This document shows, in pieces, positions 8,389 to 18,258 of a stretch of 64,000 nucleotides of DNA (its first letter is position 1; each line of letters opens with the position of its first letter). The notes beneath the pieces are model-generated. The model was not told the origin of the DNA, did no database searches, and worked only from the letters and a program-made list of their open reading frames with translations. Both the position numbers and the translations under genes were made by a program. The DNA lies in assembly GCF_011059145.1 (NCBI RefSeq), contig NZ_JAALLT010000002.1, positions 496,001 to 560,000 on the forward strand. The letters are read 5' to 3'. This DNA is from Halalkalibaculum roseum (GTDB lineage Bacteria > Bacteroidota > Rhodothermia > Balneolales > Balneolaceae).

Positions 8389-8955
8389 ATGGTACTGATA
8401 ATAGACAATTACGACTCATTTACGTACAACCTTGTGCACCTGGTGGCAGTGCATACCGATGAGTACAAGGTTATTCGTAATGATGCCATGACGGTTGAGG
8501 AAGTAAAAGAATTGAACCCTGACAAGATTTTGATTTCACCGGGACCCGGAAGGCCGGACGAGGCGGGTATTACGGAAGCGCTGATCCGGGAGATGGGGGA
8601 GAAGACCCCGATACTGGGCGTCTGCCTTGGGCATCAAGCCATCGGAGAGGTATTTGGCGGCGAGGTTATTCATGCTCCCAAGCTGATGCATGGTAAGACC
8701 TCAAAGGTGCATCATGACGGGAAAAGCGTGTTTAGGAATGTGGAAGAACCTTTTGATGCTACACGTTATCACTCCCTGGTTTTGAATCCGGATAAGATTC
8801 CTGATGTATTACAAATTACAGCCCGCAGTGACGATGATGTTATTATGGGACTTCGTCACCGTGATTTTCCTATAGAAGGCATTCAGTTTCACCCGGAAAG
8901 TATCCTGACCACGGAAGGGCCTAAAATCATTGAAAACTGGCTCAAACAGAATTAA
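8389..8955 (+). CDS. trpG: Anthranilate synthase component II (glutamine amidotransferase)
   Basis: 188 residues, a stand-alone class I amidotransferase. The catalytic triad is visible: Cys79 in GVCLGHQ, His168 and Glu170 in FHPES. The oxyanion segment ISPGPGRP (49-56) is intact. It delivers ammonia from glutamine to TrpE. It may also serve aminodeoxychorismate synthase (PabA role), which is common when only one copy exists, but that cannot be judged here. It lies 66 bases after trpS and 24 before trpD. Confidence 0.95.
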   Translation: MVLIIDNYDSFTYNLVHLVAVHTDEYKVIRNDAMTVEEVKELNPDKILISPGPGRPDEAGITEALIREMGEKTPILGVCLGHQAIGEVFGGEVIHAPKLMHGKTSKVHHDGKSVFRNVEEPFDATRYHSLVLNPDKIPDVLQITARSDDDVIMGLRHRDFPIEGIQFHPESILTTEGPKIIENWLKQN

Positions 8956-8979
8956 AACCTGCAATTTTCAACAATTTTT

Positions 8980-10020
8980 ATGACCGATATCAAGCATATA
9001 CTTGAGAAGCTGGCCGATCGCCGGGATTTAAGCCCGGAAGAGGCGAAAAGTGCCCTTCAATCCATTATAGAGGGTGAAGTGGGTGTAGAACAAACCACTG
9101 CTTTCCTAATCGCTATGCGTGCAAAGGGTGAAACCATTGAAGAACTTACCACTTTTGTGAGGGTGATGAGGGAAGCTGCCATTACTCCCAAGGTAGACAT
9201 TACCAATGCCGTTGACCTTTGCGGGACAGGAGGTGATAATTCCGGTACCTTTAATATCTCGACTGCCGCTATGTTTGTGGTAGCCGGTGCCGGAGTTCCG
9301 GTGCTGAAACATGGCAACCGGAGCGTATCCAGTAAAAGCGGTAGTGCTGATGTGCTGGAAGCTCTGGATATCGTTGCAACCCTACACAAAGAACAGGTTG
9401 AAAAAGTATTTCACGAAACCGAAATGGCTTTCATGTTTGCTCCTCATTTTCACCCGGCTATGAAGCACGTCATGCCTGCCCGGCAGGTACTGGGTATCCG
9501 TTCATTTTTTAATACTATGGGTCCGCTCTTGAATCCGGCGGAGGTAAAAAGACAGGTAGTCGGGGCTTTTGACAAGCGAACTTCACGGCAAATAGCAGAA
9601 ATACTCTCCAATCTGAATACCGAACATGTTTTCAGTGTTCACGCCCGTGACGGTCTGGACGAGTTGAGCCTGAGCGCACCTACCTTTGTATTTGAGCTGG
9701 ATGGAGAAGTGGTTACGGAACACCCACCTTTTGATCCGGCGAGTCTGGGATTTGAACCTGTCAGTCTTCAGCAGCTGCAGGGAGGCGACGCTTTTTATAA
9801 CGCCGACATTATCCGGTCGATACTCAAAGGCGAAGCGACCAATGCTCAGCGAAATATCGTGGTTCTAAACGCAACCTTCGGAATTCATGTATCGGGAAAA
9901 ACCGGGAGCCTGGATGAGGCCAAAAAGCTAGCCGAGGAGAGTATTGATTCAGGATCAGCCTTGAAAGCCCTGAAAAGATTGAGCGAAGCTACCAACGATG
10001 TAATGAAAGTTTCTGACTGA
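8980..10020 (+). CDS. trpD: Anthranilate phosphoribosyltransferase
   Basis: 346 residues. Motifs in order: CGTGGDNSGTFNISTAA (PRPP and Mg binding), KHGNRSVSSKSGSADVLEALD, FAPHFHPAMKHV and RSFFNTMGPLLNPA. It transfers the phosphoribosyl group to anthranilate. The stop is followed after one base by trpC, so the two are tightly coupled. Confidence 0.96.
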   Translation: MTDIKHILEKLADRRDLSPEEAKSALQSIIEGEVGVEQTTAFLIAMRAKGETIEELTTFVRVMREAAITPKVDITNAVDLCGTGGDNSGTFNISTAAMFVVAGAGVPVLKHGNRSVSSKSGSADVLEALDIVATLHKEQVEKVFHETEMAFMFAPHFHPAMKHVMPARQVLGIRSFFNTMGPLLNPAEVKRQVVGAFDKRTSRQIAEILSNLNTEHVFSVHARDGLDELSLSAPTFVFELDGEVVTEHPPFDPASLGFEPVSLQQLQGGDAFYNADIIRSILKGEATNAQRNIVVLNATFGIHVSGKTGSLDEAKKLAEESIDSGSALKALKRLSEATNDVMKVSD

Positions 10021-10021
10021 C

Positions 10022-10870
10022 ATGGCTACTATCTTGGAACAAATCGTAGAGCAGACTGCAACCGACCTTGTCAAACGGAAACGCAAAGTCAGTTTCATGG
10101 ATTTTGAGTCGTTTGAATGGTACGAGCGCCCGAGGCGACCGTTTGGGGATAATTTGAGAAATAAAGGTACTGTCTCGGTAATTGCTGAAATTAAAAAGGC
10201 GTCTCCATCCAAGGGGATCATTCGAAAAGATTTCAATCCACAAAAAATTGCATCACAATATTTTGAGGGAGGGGCGAGCGCGTTGTCCGTTCTCACTGAT
10301 GAGCCTGCCTTCCAGGGAAGCCTGGATTACCTTAGTGCGGCTTCGACGGAAGTGGACATCCCCGTATTGAGAAAAGATTTTATCATCGATCCATACCAGG
10401 TTAAGGAAGCACGTGCCTATGGGGCTGATGCGGTGCTGTTAATTGCCACCATAACGGAAGGGAACCAGCTCAATGAGCTGCTGCATGCCTCCACCGAATA
10501 TGGCTTGGAATGCCTTGTTGAGTGTTATTCAGAGGATGACCTAAATCGGCTTAATTTTGAATATATTAACATTCTCGGCGTTAACAACCGCGACCTCAAG
10601 ACTTTTGATGTCGATCTACATCGGGGAATCGAGCTTCTGAACAGGGCCCCGGAAGAGACCGTGTTGGTTTCTGAAAGCGGTTTAAGCAGTGCCGGTGATC
10701 TGAAATTTCTCTATGATAATAATATTGATGCTGCGCTGATCGGGGAGTATTTTATGCGTCAGCCAGATCCTGGAAAAGCAGTGGAAAAGATGCTCGGAGA
10801 ATTGAAGCAGCTGGTTGAAGAAAATGCGGTTGTTACTGAAGATCAGGAATCTGAAAAAAATATGAGTTAA
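10022..10870 (+). CDS. trpC: Indole-3-glycerol phosphate synthase
   Basis: 282 residues, TIM barrel. Catalytic-loop motifs EIKKASPSKG, SVLTDEPAFQGS, PVLRKDFIIDPYQV, GADAVLLI, ECYSEDDL, GVNNRDLKTF and VSESGL appear in order. It converts carboxyphenylaminodeoxyribulose phosphate to indole glycerol phosphate. It is not fused to trpF, which follows after 10 bases. The last 25 residues are Glu-rich and beyond the usual domain. Confidence 0.96.
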   Translation: MATILEQIVEQTATDLVKRKRKVSFMDFESFEWYERPRRPFGDNLRNKGTVSVIAEIKKASPSKGIIRKDFNPQKIASQYFEGGASALSVLTDEPAFQGSLDYLSAASTEVDIPVLRKDFIIDPYQVKEARAYGADAVLLIATITEGNQLNELLHASTEYGLECLVECYSEDDLNRLNFEYINILGVNNRDLKTFDVDLHRGIELLNRAPEETVLVSESGLSSAGDLKFLYDNNIDAALIGEYFMRQPDPGKAVEKMLGELKQLVEENAVVTEDQESEKNMS

Positions 10871-10880
10871 TCCGAAAAAA

Positions 10881-11555
10881 ATGTTTGCAAACGAGGAAGA
10901 GCGTACCAAAGTAAAAATATGCGGACTCACATCCCTGGAAGATGCACGATTTGTATCAGGGGCTCTGGCTCATTACTTGGGATTCATATTCTATGAGGAG
11001 AGTCCAAGATATATCACCCATGCCGAAGCCGGTGCGATCATCAACTGGATTGAAGGGCCGGAGTGTGTGGGAGTATTTGTCAACCAGCCCCTGGATGATG
11101 TCAATATGATAATCCGGCAGACCGGCATTGACCTGGTACAGCTCCACGGAAACGAATCGCCCGAATATACTGCCATGGTGGAAAAGCCCGTTATAAAAGT
11201 GATCCATGTAGAACCATCCACTGATGCCGAGGAACTTAAGGCTGCCGTGGAACCGTATCTATCACACGTTGAGTACCTGATGTTTGATACCAAACTTGGT
11301 GATCAATGGGGCGGTACGGGTAAAACATTTGACTGGTCTCTGGTCGATGAAGTAAGCGGCGGTAAACCTTTTTTTCTCTCAGGCGGTATCAATGAGCATA
11401 ATATCCGCAAAGCTTGTAAGGAAGTACAACCCTATGCTGTCGATCTTTCCAGCAGTCTGGAGAGTGAACCGGGAGTAAAAGACTTTGACAAGGTGGAAAC
11501 ATTCATGGAGGAGATGCGTGAGATCTGGGAAGAGCAGGAAATGGGGGAGTTATAA
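10881..11555 (+). CDS. trpF: Phosphoribosylanthranilate isomerase
   Basis: 224 residues. The start KVKICGLTSLEDA holds the catalytic Cys of PRAI, and later GFIFYEESPRYI, VGVFVNQ, LVQLHGNES, MFDTKLGDQWGGTGKTFDW and FFLSGGI match the family in order. It isomerises phosphoribosylanthranilate to CdRP. It sits 10 bases after trpC and 116 before trpB. The acidic C-terminal tail is longer than usual. Confidence 0.95.
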   Translation: MFANEEERTKVKICGLTSLEDARFVSGALAHYLGFIFYEESPRYITHAEAGAIINWIEGPECVGVFVNQPLDDVNMIIRQTGIDLVQLHGNESPEYTAMVEKPVIKVIHVEPSTDAEELKAAVEPYLSHVEYLMFDTKLGDQWGGTGKTFDWSLVDEVSGGKPFFLSGGINEHNIRKACKEVQPYAVDLSSSLESEPGVKDFDKVETFMEEMREIWEEQEMGEL

Positions 11556-11671
11556 GCCATTTTATAACCAACCGTCTAGCGGATTTATGGAATGAACCAT
11601 TTCTTTTAACTGTATTCACTGTATTACTGAAAACATTTGTTAACAGATATTATCAAACAACAAACTGACTG

Positions 11672-12859
11672 ATGGCAACATACGATCTGCCCACTAAAAC
11701 CGGCTATTTTGGTAAATTCGGAGGTAAATTCGTACCTGAGATTCTCATTCCTGCATTGGAAGAACTTGAAGAAGCCTACGAAGCTGCATGGAAAGACCAG
11801 GATTTTCTTGACGAGTTTAAGAGACTATTGAAAGAGTACGTCGGCAGGCCAACAGAATTGACCTATGCAAATCGCCTGACTGAACATTATGGCAAAGCCA
11901 GAATTTACCTCAAAAGAGAAGATCTTTGTCATACAGGTGCACATAAGATCAATAATGCGATCGGTCAGATATTGCTGGCACGAAGGATGGGCAAAGAACG
12001 TATCATAGCAGAAACCGGAGCCGGTCAGCACGGGGTGGCAACAGCTACTGCCTGTGCAAAGTTTGGGATGAAGTGTATTGTCTATATGGGGGCCGAGGAT
12101 ATGTGGCGGCAAAAACTGAATGTAGACCGTATGCGCTTGCTGGGAACCGAAGTCCGCTCGGTGGAGAGCGGTTCGAAGACATTGAAAGATGCAACCAATG
12201 AAGCGATCCGTGATTGGGTAACAAATGTGGAAGATACTTTCTATATCATCGGTTCTGTCGTCGGCCCACACCCCTACCCGAAGATGGTGAGAAACTTTCA
12301 CCGGGTGATTGGGGAAGAGACCAAATACCAGCTCAAGGAAGTTGAAGGAAAGGATCCGGATTATCTGCTGGCTTGTGTAGGTGGGGGCTCAAACGCCATC
12401 GGATTTTTTCATCCATTTATTGAAAACGAATCTGTACGCATGTACGGTCTTGAAGCTGCCGGACATGGTGCTGAAACCGACAAAACGGCTGCAACGCTCA
12501 GTATTGGTTCTCCGGGAGTACTTCATGGATCGCTCAGCTACCTGCTGCAAAGCAATGAAGGGCAAATTCATTTGGCCCACTCCATTAGCGCGGGGCTTGA
12601 CTATCCCGGAATAGGTCCTGAACACTCTTACCTTCACGATTCCAAAAGAGTGACATATAAAGCTATTACCGATGCTCAAGCCATGGAGGGAGTGAAGCTA
12701 CTGTCTGAACTGGAAGGTATTATTCCCGCACTTGAAACCGCACACGCCATTGCATATCTGGATGAACTGATGCCAAAGACAAGCGAAGATGAGATTGTGG
12801 TGATAAACTGCTCGGGTAGGGGTGACAAGGATATGGGTACCATAGCAGAACACTTGTAG
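11672..12859 (+). CDS. trpB: Tryptophan synthase beta chain
   Basis: 395 residues, TrpB1 type. The PLP lysine is Lys92 in [10 protein letters not shown]. Other blocks are [58 protein letters not shown] and [10 protein letters not shown]. It condenses indole with serine. The 116-base gap before it has two direct copies of ACTGTATT but no recognisable terminator. The alpha subunit follows after 115 bases. Confidence 0.97.
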   Translation: MATYDLPTKTGYFGKFGGKFVPEILIPALEELEEAYEAAWKDQDFLDEFKRLLKEYVGRPTELTYANRLTEHYGKARIYLKREDLCHTGAHKINNAIGQILLARRMGKERIIAETGAGQHGVATATACAKFGMKCIVYMGAEDMWRQKLNVDRMRLLGTEVRSVESGSKTLKDATNEAIRDWVTNVEDTFYIIGSVVGPHPYPKMVRNFHRVIGEETKYQLKEVEGKDPDYLLACVGGGSNAIGFFHPFIENESVRMYGLEAAGHGAETDKTAATLSIGSPGVLHGSLSYLLQSNEGQIHLAHSISAGLDYPGIGPEHSYLHDSKRVTYKAITDAQAMEGVKLLSELEGIIPALETAHAIAYLDELMPKTSEDEIVVINCSGRGDKDMGTIAEHL

Positions 12860-12974
12860 CTCTTTGAATACCGGTTAAAGTTTGAAAAGATAGTCCTGAT
12901 TAGAACATATTGCGATAATAATTCAACTGTTTTCACAGTTAAAATAAACTATTGAAGCCACCCAAAAAGACTTA

Positions 12975-13793
12975 ATGATCAAAGAAAAAAGCGCGCACAG
13001 AATTACCCAGTTATTCCGGAAAAAGAATGAGGATTCAAAGATAATGAGTCTTTTTCTCACCGCCGGTTACCCTGATCTCGAATCCACAGTAGATCTGATT
13101 TTAGGATTTGAGCAGAACGGTACAGACATGATTGAGCTGGGAATGCCGTTCAGCGATCCTCTTGCCGATGGGCCAACTATCCAATATTCAAGCAACAAGG
13201 CCATCGAGAGCGGCATCACCATGGATGGTATCTTTGAAATGGTTCGGGGGGTCAGGAAGCAATCGGAAATTCCGATTATTCTTATGGGCTATGTGAATCC
13301 GGTGATGCGGTACGGTGTCGAAGATTTCTGTAAAGAAGCTTCTGATGCAGGAGTTGACGGACTGATCATACCGGATCTGCCGGTGGAAGAGTCCGGCATT
13401 CTGGAGGAGAAAGCAGATCATTATGAATTGCCTATTATCTATCTGGTAGCCCCGAATACATCTGATGAAAGAATGCGTCTGATCGATGAAAAGTCAGAAG
13501 GTTTCGTCTATTGCGTCTCCGTGACCGGTGTGACCGGGGCCAGGGATGGGGAGGAGGTTTCAAAATCCGTAGCTCGTTTTATCGAACGGGTGAAACAAAA
13601 CATTACCAAAAATTCTACTATGGTAGGTTTCGGAATTAAATCACATGAAGATGCTGAAAAGATCGCCCGCGACATGGATGGTTTTATAGTAGGAAGTGCT
13701 TTAATTGAAACCATTCGTAGTAACTACCCTGATGAAGGTTGGATGGATGAAGTATTTGCTTTTGTTCGGGGCTTGAAGTATGGTAACAACTAA
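12975..13793 (+). CDS. trpA: Tryptophan synthase alpha chain
   Basis: 272 residues. The catalytic residues Glu54 (MIELGMPFSDP) and Asp65 (LADGPTIQ) are present, with TAGYP at the start and the VTGVTGAR and VGFGIKS phosphate loops. It cleaves indole glycerol phosphate and channels indole to TrpB. The 115-base trpB-trpA gap holds a short hairpin (AACTG/CAGTT near 12920-12940) without a strong T-run. The next gene follows after only 20 bases, so transcription probably continues. Confidence 0.96.
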   Translation: MIKEKSAHRITQLFRKKNEDSKIMSLFLTAGYPDLESTVDLILGFEQNGTDMIELGMPFSDPLADGPTIQYSSNKAIESGITMDGIFEMVRGVRKQSEIPIILMGYVNPVMRYGVEDFCKEASDAGVDGLIIPDLPVEESGILEEKADHYELPIIYLVAPNTSDERMRLIDEKSEGFVYCVSVTGVTGARDGEEVSKSVARFIERVKQNITKNSTMVGFGIKSHEDAEKIARDMDGFIVGSALIETIRSNYPDEGWMDEVFAFVRGLKYGNN

Positions 13794-13813
13794 ATTCAAT
13801 TAACAGTCTATTT

Positions 13814-14938
13814 ATGAACGCTTTCAATAAGATACTTTTAATGGTCATTGTTGTCTTATTTGCCTTTGCCTGCGACGGAGATTACCGCCAGCAGGCAGTA
13901 GGTGCCTTTGGAGACGCTGTGGTTCTGATGGATTCTACCGAACACGATAGCCAGACGGCTGAAGCAATTCGACGAACCTATGGGCAAGGCATACAAACTC
14001 TGCCCAACTATGAAGCGCTTTTTGATCTTAGATTTGTGGACTTCCGCAATAACGAACAGCTGGAAGTAATTAAAAAGAATAAGAACTTGATTATCGCGGC
14101 AACTATTGATGACAGTTCAAATGTCGGACGTTTTGTGCGTGCACTTCTGGATGACCAGGTAGAGAGCAGGGTCAGGGAAGGACAAAGTTTTGCTTTCCCC
14201 TTAGAGGATCAGTGGTATCGTAATCAGTGGTCAATCATTCTGACTTCTACCAGCGATTCTGCTTTAGCAGAAAATATCAGAAACACCAAGGAGTCGCTGG
14301 TTGAAAGCCTGATGGAGAAGGAGTTCAGGCGCTGGCAGTATGATATCTATGATCGCGGTGAAAACTATGCGCTGGAAGATACTCTTTGGGAAAATCACGG
14401 CTGGAAAGTCAGGGTTCAGCATGACTGGAGAAAAAATATCGACACCTCATATGTAGCCAACGGTTCCCTGAATAATCTTGTAACCATGCGTCGCCCGTTA
14501 CCAGATAACGATAGGTGGTTTTGGGCCTGGTGGCAAGACAGTGTTAGAACCGCAGATTATATCGATGCCGACTGGATCAATACCAAAAGAGATTCACTCA
14601 TGGAGAAGTGGATAAGAGGTACCAGGGATAGCTCATACGTTACTACCGAGTACCGCCGTCCGGTTGAAACGGATACACTCCGTGTAAACGGTCATCTTGC
14701 TTTTGAAACACTGGGTACCTGGCGCATGACCAATGATGCCATGGGTGGTCCCTTTGCAAATATGACCATCTATGACGAGGAAACAGATCGGTTGTTTATT
14801 CTGGAGTTCGGTCAGTTTGCGCCCCGTTATAACAAGCGAAGATTTGTACGGCAATTCAGAGCGATGCTCAGGACCTTTGAAAGTGATTCCGCATGGAGTA
14901 CCGGAAATACTATGGAACAAAATATGGTTACCCGCTAA
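13814..14938 (+). CDS. DUF4837-like lipoprotein
   Basis: 374 residues with a lipoprotein signal peptide: hydrophobic 6-18 and lipobox-like FAFAC with Cys20. The body fits the DUF4837 family of Bacteroidota: a small early domain around AFGDAVVLMD, then RDSSYVTTEYRRPVET and a late GRWxMTN-like segment (GTWRMTNDAMGGPF). Function unknown. It sits 20 bases after trpA and 3 before bioF, bridging the tryptophan and biotin gene runs. The family call is from memory of the pattern. Confidence 0.65.
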   Translation: MNAFNKILLMVIVVLFAFACDGDYRQQAVGAFGDAVVLMDSTEHDSQTAEAIRRTYGQGIQTLPNYEALFDLRFVDFRNNEQLEVIKKNKNLIIAATIDDSSNVGRFVRALLDDQVESRVREGQSFAFPLEDQWYRNQWSIILTSTSDSALAENIRNTKESLVESLMEKEFRRWQYDIYDRGENYALEDTLWENHGWKVRVQHDWRKNIDTSYVANGSLNNLVTMRRPLPDNDRWFWAWWQDSVRTADYIDADWINTKRDSLMEKWIRGTRDSSYVTTEYRRPVETDTLRVNGHLAFETLGTWRMTNDAMGGPFANMTIYDEETDRLFILEFGQFAPRYNKRRFVRQFRAMLRTFESDSAWSTGNTMEQNMVTR

Positions 14939-14941
14939 TAC

Positions 14942-16120
14942 GTGCCCTCCAAACCAAAGCAGCAATTTATAGATGATGACCTGGAAAACCGAAAGGCAGA
15001 TAACTTATTTCGGTCCCTTCAGACCCTTATACCCTCCGGTGATGGACTGACCGTCACTAAAAAAGGTCGAGAGCTGATAAACTTCTGTTCGAACGATTAC
15101 CTGGGTTTATCAAAACATCCTGAGGTAATCCGGAAATCCAGGAATTATACTGAAAAATATGGCGCCGGTTCTACGGCTTCCCGTCTTATTTCCGGTACCT
15201 TTGATATCCACGAGGAACTGGAAACAAAGCTTGCTGAAATCCTTAAAAAGGAGGCGGCATTGATCTTTAATTCCGGTTTTCAGGCAAACAGTACTTTAAT
15301 TGATACCTTGACCGACCGGCATTCCCTGGTGCTTGCAGACAGGCTTAGTCATAACAGTTTGTTGAAAGGCGGACTCGCAAGCAGGGCAGATCTCCAGCGA
15401 TTTAATCATAATGACCTGACACATCTTGAAAAACTATTAGTCAGGGCCAAAGGAGAAAATTACAATCGCATTTTAATCATTACCGAAACCGTTTTCAGTA
15501 TGGATGGTGATCGAAGTGATGTAAAGGAGATAGCCGCATTAGCAAATGCGCATAATGCCTTATTGTTTGTAGATGATGCCCATGCCGTAGGAGTGTGGGG
15601 TGAAAAAGGCTTGGGGCTTGGTTATGATGTGGAAGGAATTGATATTCTACTGGGAACCTGTGGTAAGGCATTCGGTTCTTTTGGTGCCTATGTAGCTTGT
15701 TCGACAAAAATGAAAGAGTATCTCATCAACTATTGTCCGGGTTTTATTTATACTACGGCGCTTCCGCCCGCGGTAATCGGTGCTATTGATTCTGCACTGG
15801 ATTTGATTCCATATATGGAAAAACAACGTTCCCGCTATCATAAAACTATTGAGAAAGTGCGTGACCGTTTGCAAGGCTACGGATTCGATACAGGTCCATC
15901 TAGCACTCAAATTATCCCTGTAATCATCGGCGATGAAGTCGAAACGCTGGAGTTGGCAGAATGGCTTGAAGAGCAGGGCATCCTTGCAACGGCCATACGC
16001 CCGCCAACAGTTCCGGAGAACAGCTCACGCATACGCCTGACAATATCACTAGCGCATACCGATGCACAAATTGATTACTTGTTGAATAAGATGAAGGAGT
16101 GGAGTAATGCGGGAAGCTGA
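14942..16120 (+). CDS. bioF: 8-amino-7-oxononanoate synthase (KAPA synthase)
   Basis: 392 residues with a GTG start 3 bases after the previous stop. Alpha-oxoamine synthase fold: FCSNDYLGL (48-56), GSTASRLISGT, DDAHAVGVWG (211-220) and the PLP lysine Lys242 in GTCGKAFGSFGAY. It condenses pimeloyl-ACP/CoA with alanine in biotin synthesis. BioF rather than the related KBL or Spt is supported by four other biotin genes directly downstream. It overlaps the next gene by 14 bases. Confidence 0.93.
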   Translation: MPSKPKQQFIDDDLENRKADNLFRSLQTLIPSGDGLTVTKKGRELINFCSNDYLGLSKHPEVIRKSRNYTEKYGAGSTASRLISGTFDIHEELETKLAEILKKEAALIFNSGFQANSTLIDTLTDRHSLVLADRLSHNSLLKGGLASRADLQRFNHNDLTHLEKLLVRAKGENYNRILIITETVFSMDGDRSDVKEIAALANAHNALLFVDDAHAVGVWGEKGLGLGYDVEGIDILLGTCGKAFGSFGAYVACSTKMKEYLINYCPGFIYTTALPPAVIGAIDSALDLIPYMEKQRSRYHKTIEKVRDRLQGYGFDTGPSSTQIIPVIIGDEVETLELAEWLEEQGILATAIRPPTVPENSSRIRLTISLAHTDAQIDYLLNKMKEWSNAGS

Positions 16121-16790
16121 AATTGTAGCATTTCATGGGTGGGGTTTTGACAGCTCTTTTTGGGCAGGATGGGAGGATTTACTACCTGAAAACATAGAGT
16201 TTACCGTATTTGAGCGAGGCTATATTGGGAAACCTAAAAGTACACCCGTTTTCACAGGTAGCGAAAGGAAAAATGTAATTTTGACGCATTCATTCGGATT
16301 ACATCTTTGTCCGGATGATCTCTATAGACAAGCTGATTTGGTCGTAATCTGCAGCGGGTTTATTGATTTTCATCCGGTAGCCGCACAGTATCGCAGAAGA
16401 TCAAAACTCATTATTAAACAGATGCTAAATGCTCTGCAGGGACATCCGGAACAGGTGTTAAAGGAGTTTTATACAAATACATACAAACCGGACGAACCCC
16501 GCAAACTGCCTGAAGGTACCCCGAACCTGGATCTCCTTGTCGAAGATCTTGAGCGCCTCAACACTCAAACATTTGAAGTTTCCTTACTGAAAAGTGTCGA
16601 TAATATCTGTATCCTTCATGGCTTTGAAGATGCCATTGTTCATCGCAGAAAGGGCAGAAGCTTGTACGATACCTATTCAAAACAGGCAAAATATTTTGAA
16701 GTAAAAGATGCCGGACATGCATTGCCCTATACGCATAATCAACAATGTTGGCAGTTTATTGAACCTGAGATACAAAATCTTACTTCTTAA
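16107..16790 (+). CDS. Alpha/beta hydrolase, putative pimeloyl-ACP methyl ester esterase (BioG/BioH-like)
   Basis: 227 residues. The N-terminal HGWGFDSSFW resembles the GWG-D motif of BioG/BioH esterases. Candidate triad: Ser62 in THSFG (His instead of the first Gly of GxSxG), Asp175 in HGFEDAIV and His204 in AGHALPY. It lies inside bioF-bioC-bioD and overlaps both neighbours, exactly where an esterase removing the methyl group added by BioC is needed. Whether it belongs with BioG or BioH cannot be settled by eye, so no symbol is given. Confidence 0.75.
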   Translation: MREAEIVAFHGWGFDSSFWAGWEDLLPENIEFTVFERGYIGKPKSTPVFTGSERKNVILTHSFGLHLCPDDLYRQADLVVICSGFIDFHPVAAQYRRRSKLIIKQMLNALQGHPEQVLKEFYTNTYKPDEPRKLPEGTPNLDLLVEDLERLNTQTFEVSLLKSVDNICILHGFEDAIVHRRKGRSLYDTYSKQAKYFEVKDAGHALPYTHNQQCWQFIEPEIQNLTS

Positions 16791-17599
16791 TGGGTAGCAC
16801 AATTTCTGAAGTACCAAAAATGAACCGGAAAATAGCCGAAAGTTTCGGCAGTTCGGTAACTGACTACAATGAACATGCTACGGTTCAAAAGGAGGTAGCC
16901 AACCGGCTGATTGCTTCATTAAAACCATGGCGTGATATCCTGCCACCGGGACCCATACTTGAAGTAGGTTGCGGAACAGGCTTCGTGACCAACGGGATTG
17001 TAGATCTATACCCTAAAAGAGAAAAGGTCATAACAGATTTATCGGAAGAAATGGTCGATTTTTGCAGGGACCGGTTCCAATCTGCTAAAAATATCTCATT
17101 TCAACAGTTGGATGCAGAGCAGCTTCAAACAGAGGAGCCGAAATACGGTATGACCGTATGCGGATTTGCTGCGCAATGGTTCAAAGATCCGGCGCTTACG
17201 CTTGGAAAATTGATGGAAGCTACCAGGCCGGGGGGCTTATTATTGGCATCATTCCCGGGGAATGAAAGTTTCCCTGAATGGAAGAAATGCTGTGAAGATC
17301 TTGGGCTTCCTTTCACCGGCAATGACTTGCCGGATACCGAAGAGATAGTCATCAAAATGTCCACCGGTCCGGTACAGGTTGACTACTATGAAGACACCGT
17401 AACAGAATCATATCCATCCGCCCTTCATTTTTTCAGGCATTTAAAAAATATAGGTGCTGGGACCCATAGAAAGGGTCGCTCATTGACTCCTTCCGAGATG
17501 AAAATGCTTATCAGGCACTGGGACAGTCAAAACGAAGAGGATATCACAGTAAGTTATCATGTTGTGTTCCTGGCGGTAAAAAGAGATCATGTCTCATGA
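16790..17599 (+). CDS. bioC: Malonyl-ACP O-methyltransferase
   Basis: 269 residues, class I SAM methyltransferase. NRKIAESFGSSVTDYNEHATVQ is the typical BioC entry, ILEVGCGTGF the SAM motif I, and CGFAAQWFKDP matches the conserved A.QWF block of BioC. It methylates malonyl-ACP so that the fatty-acid machinery can build pimeloyl-ACP methyl ester. The start at 16790 overlaps the upstream stop (TAATG). A second ATG at 16820 would give the more usual N-terminus. It overlaps bioD by ATGA. Confidence 0.88.
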   Translation: MGSTISEVPKMNRKIAESFGSSVTDYNEHATVQKEVANRLIASLKPWRDILPPGPILEVGCGTGFVTNGIVDLYPKREKVITDLSEEMVDFCRDRFQSAKNISFQQLDAEQLQTEEPKYGMTVCGFAAQWFKDPALTLGKLMEATRPGGLLLASFPGNESFPEWKKCCEDLGLPFTGNDLPDTEEIVIKMSTGPVQVDYYEDTVTESYPSALHFFRHLKNIGAGTHRKGRSLTPSEMKMLIRHWDSQNEEDITVSYHVVFLAVKRDHVS

Positions 17600-18228
17600 G
17601 ATTAGAAGAATTCCCATCCAATATATTTATCAGTGGTACAGATACGGGGATCGGAAAAACGGTCGTTTCTGCTATGGTGACCCTTGGTCTGTCGGCAACT
17701 TACTGGAAACCTGTACAGTCCGGACTTGAGGAGGAAACCGATACTGAATTTGTTAAAAGAGTTACGGGTCTGCCCGATACACATTTCAAACCCGAGCGGT
17801 ATCGACTTCAGGAACCGCTTTCTCCGCACGCCTCTGCAGCCATAGACGGGGTATCGATCTCTTTGGATGATTTTCAACTACCCGATACCGGATCAAACAA
17901 CCTGGTGGTTGAAGGAGCCGGCGGCTTGCTGGTGCCTTTAAATGACGATGATATGATTATTGATCTCATTGAGAAGTTCCGCCTGCCTGTCTTACTGGTT
18001 GTTCGCAGTGAATTGGGTACACTCAATCACACCTTTCTCTCCCTAGAGGCTTTGCGCAATAGGAACATACCTATTATAGGGGTTGTCATGAATGGGCCTA
18101 AAAACGAAAGTAACAGAAAAGCTATTGAAAAGTACGGCCGGGTAGAAGTGCTGGGTGAAATTGAACCTTTGCAAACGCTTGATCCCAAAACCCTGAAAAA
18201 CGAATTCAACAAAATTTTTAAATCCTGA
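17596..18228 (+). CDS. bioD: Dethiobiotin synthetase
   Basis: 210 residues. Walker A GTDTGIGKT at 14-22, KPVQSGLEEETD substrate loop, LSPHASA and VEGAGGLLVPLND (switch motif). It closes the ureido ring of dethiobiotin using ATP and CO2. Start overlaps bioC by ATGA. bioA follows after 30 bases. Confidence 0.94.
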   Translation: MRLEEFPSNIFISGTDTGIGKTVVSAMVTLGLSATYWKPVQSGLEEETDTEFVKRVTGLPDTHFKPERYRLQEPLSPHASAAIDGVSISLDDFQLPDTGSNNLVVEGAGGLLVPLNDDDMIIDLIEKFRLPVLLVVRSELGTLNHTFLSLEALRNRNIPIIGVVMNGPKNESNRKAIEKYGRVEVLGEIEPLQTLDPKTLKNEFNKIFKS

Positions 18229-18258
18229 GACATATTGTTCTCGTCTTGAAAGTATTCT